Of a DNA stretch of 64,000 bases, positions 31,760-44,999 are shown piece after piece. The position numbers and the translations under genes are program-made. The stretch spans positions 7,897,969-7,961,968 of the forward strand of contig CM055094.1 of assembly GCA_029204225.1 (NCBI GenBank). Reading direction: 5' to 3'. The stretch is from Diphasiastrum complanatum (taxonomy: Eukaryota; Streptophyta; Lycopodiopsida; Lycopodiales; Lycopodiaceae). Numbering within the stretch: position 1 is the stretch's first letter; each line of letters starts with the position of its first letter. The notes under the pieces are model-generated. The model saw only the letters and a program-made list of their open reading frames with translations. It had not been told where the DNA came from and did not search any database.

Positions 31760-33790
31760 AAAACTTCCCTTTGTCTCTTCTAACCACTAGTCGTCGTCCA
31801 CCAGTATTGCTGCCCTCCAACATCCTTGTTTCTTCTATGTCTTCCTGCCCATGGATCAATCACGGTAAAAGTTCAACTTTCTGATAGGAAGATCCCCCTT
31901 ACCACCACTGCTTTGTCCTTCTTTGCCTTCATTTGGAAAGTACTACATCTTGACCATTATTGATCACCTAAAACAAAAAAAATTGCTTTAATTAGTTGAG
32001 AGATTTGAAATCTTTAATTGAAAGTGGTTTTGACCTTTTAAACCGACTTATTAGATCTGAGTAAGGCCATTCACTTTTCAAGCCAATTTTGGTTTAATCA
32101 GTAACCAATATATTTAGACAAAATTGAAACAATTTTGGTTCTTAAAATTTATGTAACTAGGATTTTTGAATTTTATTTAGTATGGATTGAAATTGTGAAA
32201 ATCAATTTTTGTTATCTAATTCTCAGTTTCACCATTACCAATCTAGATCAAATTGATTTCAAAACATCCAACATGCATCAAAATCCCCAAACAATGATTT
32301 ATAAAAAAAATCAACTATTTTAGAAAAATTGCCTAACTGAACTGAAAAATCATTTTTTATTGCTTTTACCCAAAAATGTATCCATGCATGAAATTTTAAC
32401 GATCAAACAACTTTAACAATTAGTACTATGTTTCTATACATGCAAAGTGACGTAGAAATGACTTTTTTATAGAAGACATGCACGCTACTACTTAATTTTT
32501 TGACATGCAATCAGAAAATTTGTCAAACTTTGACCAAAAAATTGTCAAAAATTCGACAATCATAATTTTGGCTACAAAGCACCAAATTGGATCTTGTAAA
32601 GCATAGTATAGAGGAAGTACATTAGCAAGATTCTTTCCATGTCACCCTAGGACTTGGAGTCCACATGTGCGAGTTGTTAGGAATGGAATTTACTATAGGA
32701 TGGCAGTCTTTTCAAGGAGATTTTTTCAAAAACCACATCTTATGCTTCACATGCCATCAAATAGATGTTAAAACTAGTCTATTAAGGTTCATTAGATAAT
32801 AGTAGGAACTTATATCTAGTCTAGCAATGATCAGTAGGCTCAGATCCATCAAAAAATGGATTCTAGGAGGGCGCCTACAAGACATCTTTAGTGAATTGTT
32901 GTGCATCCAAGCACCAGATTGAGTGTATGAGGGCTTTAATCAGAGGTAATTCCACCTATATTTAAGATTTTATATAGATCCATGAGCTTCAAGTATTGTA
33001 AAAATATTCATTCATGCCCAAAATTCATAAAAAATATACTATATTCTGAGGTTTATCCCTTACAGTAACAATTGCCTGAAAAACATGTTCACAACCTCTA
33101 GAAAGCTTCATTTCACTCTGAGAATGTGAACACAAAGTTTTATGCAAAGATATTAACTCAAATTCTAAAAAAAGTAAAAAAAAAAAAATTAAAAAAAAAA
33201 CATTTCAAAAAAAATCTTGTTTTGACCAAATTTTGATTTTTTTGGCATGTTCTAATGGATTAAATCCACATGCAAGTGCAATTAGACTCTAAGAACTATA
33301 ACTCACCCATACAAAAGGTACTTTTATTATGCTCAATATAGACTCTTACTAATCAATCATAGTTGAAATCATCAAATTTTGACCAAAATACTATCTCAAT
33401 CTGATATTGACCATATAATTGGCATGCAATCATTAAAATTTGTCATACTGACTGTAAATTAACGAGTGAAATCTTGAAAATCATTTTCATACAGTAGATT
33501 TGATAAATTTTAAACTAAAACAATGAATACTAGTCAAAAAAACCATAAAACAATCGAATTATTTACACTTATGGCTATGGAGAAAGTTCATAACACTGAT
33601 TTCTAGGCTGAAAACAATATTGCTTTTTTATTATACAATTATAGTAGATCGATTGAGAATCCATATGAAAATTCAATGGAGGTTTATGACGACAGTAGAT
33701 TGTATGACTTCTAGACAATTTAATGAATGTTTAGTTTGTATCGGAACAAGAAATATTTTGATACTATATGCTCTTATATCAAATTATTGT
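31760..33790. other. No gene seen
   Basis: AT-rich sequence with A- and T-runs, including an A-rich block near 33180-33200. No coding motif was seen. Confidence 0.4.
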
Positions 33791-33800
33791 TTTGATACCA

Positions 33801-34727
33801 TGTTGGGAATCAATTGACTTCTCAATACATGAGCTACATCTATTAGATTCAAACTATCTTCGATAATTCGATGGTAGCTCTACTTGATCCAAGCTTTAAC
33901 TCGCGAGAATCGAAACACTTGATTTTGTAGACACACACAAAATCATTGAATGTGAAAACATGTAAAACAAATTGGATAAAGAGCATTACAATTAGCATAT
34001 ACTATCGGTCATAAAATGATTTAATTTATCTGCAAACCTCGACTCAAATGAAACAAAAAATTATGCATGCGACATGACAAGACAATGCTCAATATGTACT
34101 GGAACAAATTTGATTAGTTCAAAAGAGTGTACATGTCTGAATGCTTGCAGATGCACGATCTCTCTAAAACAATACTCTAGAAGTCAAAGAAAGAGGTCAA
34201 ATAGAATGCTATTTCACATTAATTCATAGTCATGGGACAATTAGTCGATTAGCTATGCACTATTGAATATATATACATGGTATGTACAATTAAAATAATG
34301 CTCAATTAATGCAGTTACAAGATGGATGTACTATGTTCAATTGTTGATAGTCGCCATCTAATAGAGTCTTATTCTATTGAAGGTTCTGCTCGATCGTGAA
34401 AGATAAGGCCAAGAATCACTTAGTATTGAAAGATGGTTGAATCGAATTGAATAGTTGAATTGATGTCGATATGTTATGGTCGAATAGGCTTCGACAATAA
34501 TGATGGATGATAGCCAGTGATGGTTGTTTGACTTGGACTCAAATTTGGGGTGTCAGAGTCGAATAGTGTTGACCTTTGTTCCATCGTGACAATCGAAGGT
34601 TGTGACAATTACCTTCGACAGTTGGCTATGACAATTGTCGATTCAACAATTTGTCTTGCAGGTACATATTGGCAATTCTCGTGTACTTTTATAGGCTGTG
34701 CAATTGTACAAGTAATTATATACAACA
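33801..34727 (-). mobile_element. Possible copia LTR, minus strand
   Basis: The plus strand reads TGATACCA|TGTTGGGAATC at 33793-33811. On the minus strand this is an LTR end followed by TGGTATCAAAAC, a decayed tRNA-Met primer site. The other end is proposed at TACAACA (34721-34727), which pairs with TGTTG to give short terminal inverted repeats. No second copy is present to confirm it, so the far border is tentative. Confidence 0.4.
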
Positions 34728-35149
34728 AATGAATGGATCTAGATTAACTATTGGAGTCATAATTTTTTGGTTAATGGCCTATAAGTCTCTACTTTATCAT
34801 TTGGCTTATCATTTGGCAAGCATACTTAAAGCAAGTTTTCCAAAGGTCTTCAAAAACCAAAGACACACTCGATCTTGTGCACCAGTGCTCGGGAAAAATT
34901 GGCAAAGTATAGAAATGGAACCGACAAGTTTTCTAAAAAAAATCGGTATCATAAGATATTTGACAATTTTTTATACAAACATATAAACACTTTTATAAGT
35001 AAAAGTATTCAAAGAACTAAGAAGTTTTATATAATGCAAGTTTTTTGAGGATAACTCAAACAAGGTTTCCTGAGCACTGTTGTGCACTGTGTAGACACCA
35101 TCACTTGAACGAATTGTTTATTTTATCACAGTTAATAATGACTATTCTA

Positions 35150-35870
35150 GGAGGATGTCAATTATGTTTATAAAAATCATATATGAAGTTTTTAAATGCT
35201 TCAAGAAATTCAAAGCTAGTGTTGAAATTTAATTCAAAAGAATGATCAAAGCACTTTGAACTGATGGAGGGAGAAAATTAATCTCCATAGAGATGAATGA
35301 TTATCTTTTAGCCAATGACATTGAACACTAATTTTTTGTTGGTTGTTCTCCTCAAAAGAAAGACATTTTTGAAATTAAAAAAACAAAGCACTTATGGAGG
35401 CAATAAGATCTATGCTGAATTTAGCAAAGTTGCCCACAAACTTTTGAGTTAGAGCTGTAGCCACAACTTGTCATTTGCAAAATTATTCAACCACCAAAAT
35501 AGTTAACAACATGACATCAAATGAAGCTTGGAAGCCCAATATAAATCATTTCAAAATATTTGGATGCATTTGTAATGCACAAATACCTCATGAACTGGAG
35601 AAATGGCTAGACAAGACCTCCACCAAATGCATTTTCATTGGATACCTATTGGAGTACAAAAGTTACAAAGTTTTTAACCAAATTAATGGTATAACATTTG
35701 TGAGGAGAGATGTTATTTTAACCAAAATACCTTCTATGAGCCCCCCTCTAGTACCAGGCTTACAAAGTTTTTAACCTAATTAATGGTATAACATTTGTGA
35801 GTAGAAATGTTATTTTAAATGAAACAGCCTTCCATGAGCCCCCCTTGGAAACAAAGATCCATTATGGGCT
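35150..35870 (+). pseudogene. Ty1/copia integrase remnant
   Basis: Read through stops and shifts: FKCFKKFKASVE, TDGGRKLISIEMNDYLLAND (catalytic Asp in the DGGR context), IEH and SPQ with the following Glu-containing helix damaged. Next come CHLQNYSTTKIVNNMTSNEA and NINHFKIFGCICNAQIPHEL, KCIFIGYLLEYKSYKVFNQI, then RRDVILTKI, the classic end of a plant copia integrase. At least four stops are present. It may belong with the copia gag-protease at 29-30 kb, with the Penelope-like and LTR-like pieces between, but the order alone does not prove that. Confidence 0.88.
35663..35847 (+). repeat. 97-bp tandem duplication in copia integrase
   Basis: The stretch beginning TTACAAAGTTTTTAACC at 35663 is repeated at 35760 with several substitutions. 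Both copies cover the KVFN to MSPP (or HEPP) part of the integrase end, so the domain end is encoded twice. Confidence 0.88.
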
Positions 35871-35899
35871 TGACCTTTTGGATCTAGTTGTGTGGTGAT

Positions 35900-38800
35900 T
35901 TTTCGTCTTGTCCATCACTTCTCTCTTCTTTCAGGTGAAACTACTATCTTCAAGGAAGGCATGGTTATTGTAGCCACTAGTAATGATGGTCTCATGTAGC
36001 ATGCTTATAGGCTAGCAATTCTATGGTTGGTTATTTGATCAGTAATAGTGCATGCAATAGGCTGTCTTTGATATTCTGTGAGTAATAATCATCTAGTTTA
36101 CAAGGCTAAGACTTTTTTGTGTTTGGTTTATCTTGTAGTCATTGTATTAGTGTGAATATCATATAGTTGAAGTTGTTCATTGCAACAAAAAACTTGTGTG
36201 CACTACTAGTAAATTGGTCTCATAATGGGTAAGAGTGACCCAAATTTGAGAATGATAGGCCTACTCGAGAATACTAGGCCAAATGGAACAAGTACCAAGT
36301 AGAAGGGAGGCTGAAATATGGAGTTGTGAGGGTGATATGCTTATTTGTGCCTTGACTTGTTGTGAACCAAGTACTTTTTATGTCAAACTTTTGCATGCTA
36401 TCAATCTTGTCCTATATTTTTGCTAACTTTGCAATTTAAGGCATCACACAAGGATGAATAGTCAATAAAATATGAATCTTGTAATGATTTCCTACAAAAC
36501 ATATCATACAATGACCAACCTATGTGTGAGAGATTTCAACTAGTTTAGCCAAATTTGCTACATTTGTTTATATGGCAATTGAGGCCAATTTCATATTAGG
36601 CTTAGAGTTTGACTTTTCAAAGTTATATTAGTTTAAAAGCATTTGAATAAACACTTTTGGAAAGTCTAGAACACGAGTTCTTAGTAGATTCAATTTGAGT
36701 AGCAGAGACATTGAATCTAGTCACAAAAAAAATAGGGTTTTTCATTATGGAGAAAAACCAAAGTTTGAACTTAGGTTTGGACCTTCTATAAAAGGATGTA
36801 ACTCATGAGAAGAGGAGTCTTTTCTTTCTCTCTTATCTCATTCATACTTACACATGGTTCTCTTGGGTTCTACAATCCATTGGTGCACTATACTTGTGAT
36901 ATCTTGCAATTTTGTGTAGAATGTTCATTAAATGCTATTTTGAGATCCACACGTGTGAAATACAGTAGCTTACTATTTTTGTACGGACAACAACTTTATT
37001 TTATGTTTTGGCTGATGTTTGATCAAGATCTATTAGAGTTTACATCTCATTCATAGTGTAGATGTTGGTTTCTCTACATTGGCAAGATTGGTGAGTTGTT
37101 GTCTTTCTAACCCAAGATCATTTTATAGATTTGGATCTTAATTGATCCGAAATCTTTCACACCATGTCAATAACCGATCTCCTACAAGGAAGAGAAAATG
37201 ATTCTCCTACAAAGAACTCAAAATCATCAAAATCATGAACTTTCAAATGGGTGTTACTTCATGCATTTATAACCTACAAAGTTAAGGCTACATTATTTTT
37301 AAGCAAATACCCATGCGACCTATTAGTTCTTAGGTCTTATCGTACAACTGCCTAGAAGGGTTAAAAAAGCATTGGACTTGAAATTTGAAATCACACTCTT
37401 AAAATAATAAATAGGTCCTCACAACAATAGACGTGACCATGTGCCTCATAATGTAAAATATTGCAGCAATGTCAAGTGTAGTCTATACAATAGTCATGCC
37501 TACATGTATGTCCATAACAACAAGGATCTCAAAATAATCCACTAGTGCAAGAGAAACATAAATTGCTACAAGGCTAGAAAGTGGCAACTTCTAGATTATT
37601 ACAATTCATACATAAATAGACAATGATAAAACTAGAACTAAAAAATAATGCCACGCAAGAAGCTAGATGATCAAGATACGATGTAACTTCCAAATGATGA
37701 TGCATGTCCTTCTCTAAGGAGTAACAAGTCTTGGGATGTGTGAGTAGGTATACACATGGAAAGAGCTAGAACGACAGGGGTCCGTCTAGTAGCTACAATC
37801 AACCTTGGATAAATGTTACCTCTATATATGTTAACCTTGTCTATTAGTTATATTTTTTATTACTCCCAAGAGTTTTACACAACAAAAGTGTTAATTGTTA
37901 TTTGTTAGTATAAGTTACTCCCACCTTGAAGAACCCGACTTGGGTAAATGTTATTCCACACAAATATGGGAGAACATTTTAGATTTTAGGGATTAATAAA
38001 AAATGGTTTCAAGCTCATCAACATCACTTTTAATACAGTGCACAAATTCAAATAAATTGAGACTATTCTTAGTCTCATTTTATATACATCAAATTTAATT
38101 AACTAGCAAAAATTGCTCAAATGAAATTTGAAATATAAACAATACCCAGAAGTTGATGACTCTAGAACTCTTTTATTACTTTTATGATAGAATCTTATTA
38201 ATTCTCCCATGTTGGTCAAAGTGATTAATTGTTATTTTACATTCATGCACCTATACTCACAAAATAGACCACAACATTCACTACTTACAACAGTTACATT
38301 GTACTTTATATTGTACTTATGTATGATGTTTGCATTCTACAACATTAAATCCTTTCAAAAGCTAAACAATAGGCAATTGATGTATTAACAACAATGACTA
38401 CAATAGGTGACAATAGAAAGTGGAACTCAACAGCAAGTAACCCAAAATGATTGGTTCCAGTAGATCAATAAACAAGTATCTAATAATTTAATAAATCCAG
38501 AATATGGACCTCCTTGACTTTGTGTCTAGAATGAAAATATTGAAGATTAGCCCAAACTTTTGCAATGTCACACAAACAAAATTCATGAAATCGTTACAAG
38601 TTCAAAAGAACACGATTTGGAAGTATTGCTTTTACTTGCAAAATAAGTGGTTAACTTTACTATACACAAAAATATTACCAATGCACTGCACGAAATCAGA
38701 CAAGTTCAAATACACATTTCTACAACTTTTTAATATTCGAATAAATGTCTCATCTCGTAGAAAGTCTCATTTGGCATTCAAAAATCATTAAAAATATAGT

Positions 38801-40430
38801 ACAGAAACGTTTTCCAAAAACATCGTCTTCAAAGGCATCTTTCTCTGTGAAACTTTTTCATCGATTCATGAACATGTGCTAAAACTTGTTGCTCATTAGC
38901 CGTCGGCCACGTATACCCAACAATAGTAGCTAATACCATTGCTTCTCCCCTAGATAGCAATCTCCCTTTACTTTGCCATTAGACTTCAATAAATTTGATC
39001 ACACAAAGAGTTGTTCATTTAAAGCCTAGTAGTTTGGTAATGGAACAACATCCTATTAGAAATACAAGGAGTCTATATACCACATTAGATTAGAGCAAAA
39101 ATACAAAATTGGCTATGGCTACAATATGACAAGTATCACCAAAAACGTTCAAGACAAACATTTTTAAACAAATTGTTTAAGATATTTGATGACATTAGTG
39201 ACCAGATATGTTACTAGTCATACATGAGACTTCACATATTGTCTCATAACATACACATGACTTCATATTTAATACATGAAATATAGAAGAGCTCAAACAT
39301 ATGTGAGACCTTTCAAATAAATATCAAAGGAAACTAGAATCATAGATATCAATGCTCACATATATATTTCCAAATGCATTTTTGTGTTTCCGTAACAAAA
39401 TTGCATTGCAAAAGTCGTAAAAACACATGGCAAAATTATGTCTTATTTATGTTTTTAATGAAAAAACTGGGTATAAGACTTCTATGCCAAACTCTCACCT
39501 CGACTAAATTTGAATTTTGGTTCCCCCCAATTTTAGACTACTAGAGACTAGAAACCAGTGACTTGCAAATTTTTTGAAACGTGGCGCTTGGAAGAGCTTA
39601 GATTAGGGTAGAGTTTAGCAATCTAGAGAGCAAAGATTAAACTAGAGATTAGTAATCTAGTTGAATGATTTTCCCTCCAATTTTCCACTAGCAGAGATTT
39701 GAGAATACGATTAGAGATTACGCTGCTCAAACAAGATTAGCAATAACAGATCACACAAGAACAACAAACTCAAAAGCAAGAAAATCATATAGGCACACAA
39801 TCAAAGATTACGCTTCTAAGTCAGCATTAGCATTTACAATTCATTCAGAAAAAACGAAGCGACAAGTTCCTATAGTTCATGCAGGTACAACGAAAGCGAC
39901 AAGATCATATAGGTACAATAGTAGCGAAAAGAAGCGGAAGTGCAGTTGAAAGAAGGATGCACAATCGAAGAAACAAGTCGAAGTGCAGTTTATGAAGAAC
40001 TTTATTCATCAGCAAGCAGAAAACGAGGAGCGGAAGGAAGATCAAAAGCGCAAGGACTTTGGCTGGATACAAAACAGATTTCATGACAATGCATCTTTTA
40101 GAACAATAATTTCAAGCATCAAATGTACCTCATAACAATAGCAAGAATCGGCAACAAGGAGCGTACATGATACCAAGAACACGAACCGGATTTTCGCAAG
40201 ATCAAAGGAAGCATCATGGCAAGCAATAGTAAGGTAGGCACATTTTCAGAAACTCCATACTCTTGCAAGCATTATCAAAATCACCATTCAATCCCAATGT
40301 GTCTAAATGATCTCTTAGAAAACCTCTACCGCTTTGAATATTAGCGCATTGCTACACTGTATTCCGTGAGAACAATGTAGTCATAAATTAAATGTTTCAC
40401 GAGTAGATATCCAAGGCGTTGAGGAATATC
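35900..40430. other. Gene-poor AT-rich stretch
   Basis: No gene was recognised. A TATA-like CTATAAAAGG near 36788, followed by CT-rich sequence and a CACACGTGTG palindrome near 36949, resembles an LTR core but has no defined ends. A 50-codon minus-strand stretch near 38990-38822 (VLATIVGYTWPTANEQQVLA) is protein-like but isolated. Confidence 0.4.
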
Positions 40431-40436
40431 CCCTTG

Positions 40437-40880
<444 letters not shown>

Positions 40881-41099
40881 ATAGCCATAGATATGTATAT
40901 ATTTACAATGACGGAGAACTCAAGGAACAGTGGCAAAATAAATTTATAATATGTTATATTTGCTAATCCACGGGAGTTGGCATTGCTAATTAGTTAAAAT
41001 AAATGTATAGTAAATTATATTTGCTAATCGAGTACTGCTAATTCTTTTTAAATTGTGTCCTTCTAATGGAAACAATTTTGTCCAACTTGAAAAAAGATA

Positions 41100-41765
41100 G
41101 TTGTATGCCATGATGCCATTGTACAGACATATCACATGCTATTGCTTTTTAAGTTGTATAAACCAGATTTGAAGTTGTTGACATATGATATTGGAGGGTA
41201 TAATATGGACAAAATTTGGTGTCCAACTCGAGTTAGGGGTATTCTCTGAAGCCTTTGTAGACATATGATGTTGGATTGCATTTTTAGTTGTGTAGACCAC
41301 ATTTCAAATTGTGGAACTCGAGCAGTGCTCGAGTTAGGTATGCCATGATTCCTTTGTCAGGCTTGCTATAATTGCCAAGAGTGTATAATTTGGACAAAAT
41401 TGGTGTCTAACTTGAGCAGTGTTCGAGGCAGATGTATGCCATGATTCCATTATACAGACATATCATATTGCTTTTTGAGTTGTATAAACCATATTTCAAA
41501 TTGTCTAACTCGAGTTAGAGCTATGATCTAAAGCCTTTTGTAGTATATGATATTGGATTGCTTTTTTAGTTGTATAAACGAGATATGAATCCTTTGTCAG
41601 GATTTCTTGAATGACAAGAATTATCCAAAATCGATTACACATGAGTTTAGGATGGACAGATAAGTCACATTATCACATGGGTATATTTGAATTGTGCATA
41701 TGAAGATAAGAGGTGTTCTTGCACATATCTCATCTTGAACCTCTTCTATAGACAGTGCACAACCT
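41100..41765 (+). repeat. Older degenerate repeats sharing the satellite palindrome
   Basis: Units of roughly 130-170 bp contain ATGCCATGATTCC, GACATATGATATTGGA and TTTTTAGTTGTATAAACC. Some carry the same palindrome as the array to the right (AACTCGAGCAGTGCTCGAGT near 41311). Confidence 0.7.
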
Positions 41766-41769
41766 CTTC

Positions 41770-43110
41770 TATACTAGCAGCTCGAACAATACTCTAGTTA
41801 CAGTTATATTGCTCATATGGTCTCAGGAACAAACTTTTGTTGTACTCATAAGTCCAACAATGTTCGAGTTATAGCTATATGGTCTCACAGCTATATGGTC
41901 TCAGGAAGAACCTCTTGTATGCTAATAACTCGAACAGTGATCGAGTTATAACTATATGATCTCAAGAACAACCTATTCTATACCAATAACTCAAAAACTG
42001 TTCGAGTTACCACTATATTGTCTCAAGGACCACCTCTTCTATATTAGTAGCTCAAACAATACTCTAGTTACAACTATTTTGCTCGTATGGTCTCAAGAAC
42101 AACCTTTTGTTGTACTCATAACTCAAACAATGTTCGAGTTACAGCTATATGGTCTCATATGGTCTCATTTGGTCTCAGGAGAACCTCTTCTATAATAATA
42201 ACTCGAATAGTGTTTGAGTTGCAGCTATAGGATCTCAGGAACAACCTCTCCTTGTTCTAGTAACTCGAACAGTGTTCGAGTTACAGCTATATGGTCTCAG
42301 GAAAAATCTCTTCTATGCTGATAACTCGAACATTTCTCGAGTTACAGCTATGTTGCTAGTATGGTCTCAAGAACAACCTTTTGTTGTACTCATAACTTGA
42401 ACATTGTTTGAGTTACAGCTATATGGTCTCAGGAACAACCTCTTCTATGCTAATAACTTGAGCAGTGCTCGAGTTACAGCTATATCGCTCATATGGTCCC
42501 AAAAACAACCTCTTGGTGTACTACTAACTCGAACAGTGCTCGAGTTACAGTTATATCGCTCGTATGGTCTCAAGAACAACCTCTTTTTGTACTATTAACT
42601 TGAACAATGTTCGAGTTATAGCTGTGTGGTCTGAGGAAAAACCTCTTGTTGTATTAGTAACTCGAACAACGTTCGAGTTACGATTATATGGTCTCAGGAA
42701 AAATCTCTTCTATGCTGATAACTCGAACATTTCTTGAGTTACAGCTATGTTGCTAGTATGGTCTCAAGAACAACCTTTTGTTGTACTCATAACTCGAAAA
42801 GTGTTCGAGTTACAGCTATATGGTCTCAGGAACAACCTCTTCTATACTAATAACTTGAACAGTGCTCGAGTTACAGCTATATCGCTCATATGGTCCCAGG
42901 AACAACCTCTTGTTGTACTAATAACTCGAACAGTGCTCAAGTTACAGTTATATCGCTCGTATGGTCTCAAGAACAACCTCTTTTTGTACTATTAACTTGA
43001 ACAAGGTTTGAGTTACAGTTGTGTGGTCTGAGGAAAAACCTCTTGTTGTACTAGTAACTCGAACAATGTTCGAGTTACGGTTATATGGTCTCAAGAAAAA
43101 CCTCTTCTAG
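41770..43110 (+). repeat. Palindrome-bearing minisatellite, about 20 units
   Basis: About 20 tandem units of roughly 60-80 bp occur over 1.34 kb. Each has an odd palindrome with 10-bp arms AACTCGAACA and TGTTCGAGTT around one central base, followed by ACAGCTATATGGTCTCAGG and AACAACCTCTT. Two unit lengths occur, the longer with an extra GCTCATATGG-like insert. A higher-order block near 42304-42650 repeats near 42701-43050 with an offset of about 397 bp. Open reading stretches inside it are by-products of the repeat. Confidence 0.95.
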
Positions 43111-43955
43111 TTATGAGTAGTTCTATGCACTTTAATTTGTGTTCCACCGAAGTAGTCTTTTTTGTGTTTTGACCGACCCTCTCAAAAAAACAGTCACACC
43201 AACACCACCTATTATCATGGAACCAGGGCTGCGCCGCTAGGTGGCACCAGTGAGGTGACCACTCGTAGCACATGCTTAAAAAAGTGCATGTTTAAAGGTA
43301 GCATTAACCATGAAGTATTTGACTGGGTTATGCCTAAGGGTTTTCATGATCCCAAAATCTAGCATCGTTGAAACAAAATAGTAGTGTTTCTCGACGGATG
43401 TTGTTGCTACTATTTCTTTCTTGGTTGACCACCCTACTGTCATCCGATTTATGAGCCTTGGAGCACGATATTTGTGCCTCGCCCCCTCTGGTGCCCTTTT
43501 CGGCACCCCGCCATACCTACTTTGGAGAGAAGACTTTATCTCTATACATGGCTCGGCCCGTGGTTTACCAACCAAAGAGTTCCCTTCAGAGTGTTTCCAT
43601 ACTGTGTAGTGCAATGTAACATCGATATGCTAGCTATTGTCTATAACATATTGAAGTAGAATATACTAGCTATTGTTGAACCTTAACTAGAACTTGGCTT
43701 GCAGTGCACTAGCTATGAATGATATGTAGCATATAAACAAGGACTTATTATGTACCCAAAAGCATTTGCTCAAGGCCTCCAAGATATGAATTTAGTAAAA
43801 GTGTTCACATAGAGTGACATAAAAAATTGTTCCAACTCGTCCCTGATTAGTTGTAGATGTATAATCACTCTACTCTTAGGTTTACATAGAGAGACCGTAC
43901 TTACTCGATAATACTTGACATATATCAGAACAGGATACACATAGTGTAACAAAGA
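43110..43955. other. No firm gene
   Basis: A GC-richer island at 43200-43600 has a 112-codon minus-strand open stretch (43614-43276, with SLQSRYGGVPKRAPEGARHK) of no recognised family. The rest is AT-rich with CTAGCTATTG words near 43630-43720. Confidence 0.3.
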
Positions 43956-43961
43956 GAAGAG

Positions 43962-44008
43962 ACACTGAAGAAGTCTGATGCTAGTAAGCGATCAGACTTC
44001 TTCAGTGT
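43962..44008. repeat. Perfect 18-bp hairpin before an unrecognised ORF
   Basis: ACACTGAAGAAGTCTGAT (43962-43979) is perfectly complementary in reverse to ATCAGACTTCTTCAGTGT (43991-44008), with an 11-base loop. The hairpin ends eight bases before ATG 44017. Confidence 0.95.
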
Positions 44009-44016
44009 TGCCACAA

Positions 44017-44970
44017 ATGATGGAGGTTTTTCGAAACATGCAAGCTAGTTCACCACCATCCTATGTGATCGAAGAAGTCCTCGACTTCAAATAATTTGTG
44101 GAAGGTTACATGCCTGATGGTAGTAAAGAGTTGGTGGGACACAGTAAACCACTACAATTCAAATTTAGTATTGTCAAAGAATTTCCATTGATGCATTATA
44201 AAATGGACCCGATGGACAAGGAATGGCTATTTAAGGCTGGGATAGAGATGTGGAAAAGAAATCAAGATGGCTCACCAAAGCTTCCAGTAGGAGAGCCACA
44301 TGCTTTGCCTCGGATGTCACACATTAAGGATGTCGAGCTTGTGATTGAAGGGTTGAAAAGATACAAGGCATTTTGGATCAAATCTAAGGACACTTGTAGA
44401 CATGAGTCTACCTTTTTCAATAACATAGGTCCAATTATAGAATATTGGGACACCGTCATAAAGAGACTCGAGGAACCATCAACACTAGAGATGCGATTGC
44501 AAAAGGAGTTTTGGCCTTCAACAAGGTGGAAAGATTCACTTATTAAAGAAAATCAAACATTTCAAAATGCTCATGTTGACCACCTCGAACCTCATTATTG
44601 TGGTCCGCGAAATGCAAGGACTAGACCAGAGTTTAGGCCACATATGCACATCGAAGAAGGAATGTTTTTGTTTGGTTGGGTTTCGCAGCTAGTTCAATCA
44701 ATACACATGAAGGGCATGTGAAGTACATGCATGTATTAGTAGACTGGTGGGAACCTATTTCCAAAAAGCGACAATCAATAGAATCGCAATACAAAAATTG
44801 TTGGGAGAAAAAATGGAGACGCAATCATAATGACCCTAGTCGTTGGGAATCTGTCTTCACGGTTCTATGGAGTTGGAGAGCAAGCAAAGACCCAAATGCC
44901 ATTAATCAATTGAAGATTTCTCATATTGCAATTAACGTAGCAAAAGAATATCTTCAAAAAAAAAATTGAG
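44017..44970 (+). pseudogene. Unrecognised intronless coding remnant
   Basis: From ATG 44017 one frame reads MMEVFRNMQASSPPSYVIEE, a TAA at about 44092, then VEGYMPDGSKELVGHSKPLQ, FPLMHYKMDPMDKEWLFKAG, CRHESTFFNNIGPIIEYWDT and EFRPHMHIEEGM up to about 44670. A frameshift there leads to SSINTHEGHVKYMHVLVDWW and RNHNDPSRWESVFTVLWSWR, ending at TGA 44967-44969. With only one stop and one shift over about 315 codons, it was coding until recently. It is rich in Trp, Lys and Glu, with no signal peptide or membrane segment. I recognise no family. A transposon accessory protein or a lineage-specific gene are both possible. Confidence 0.5.
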
Positions 44971-44999
44971 ATAATAGTTGTGTTAGAAAGAATGTTTTG

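Noticed and set aside
38822-38990. 50-codon minus-strand stretch with VLATIVGYTWPTANEQQVLA
   Set aside because: It is protein-like but isolated, with no start, splice site or family recognised. Too weak to call a gene.
41956-42995. Three similar open stretches with LQLYGLRNNLF motifs
   Set aside because: They are translations of the palindromic minisatellite. The repeated peptide reflects DNA repeat structure.
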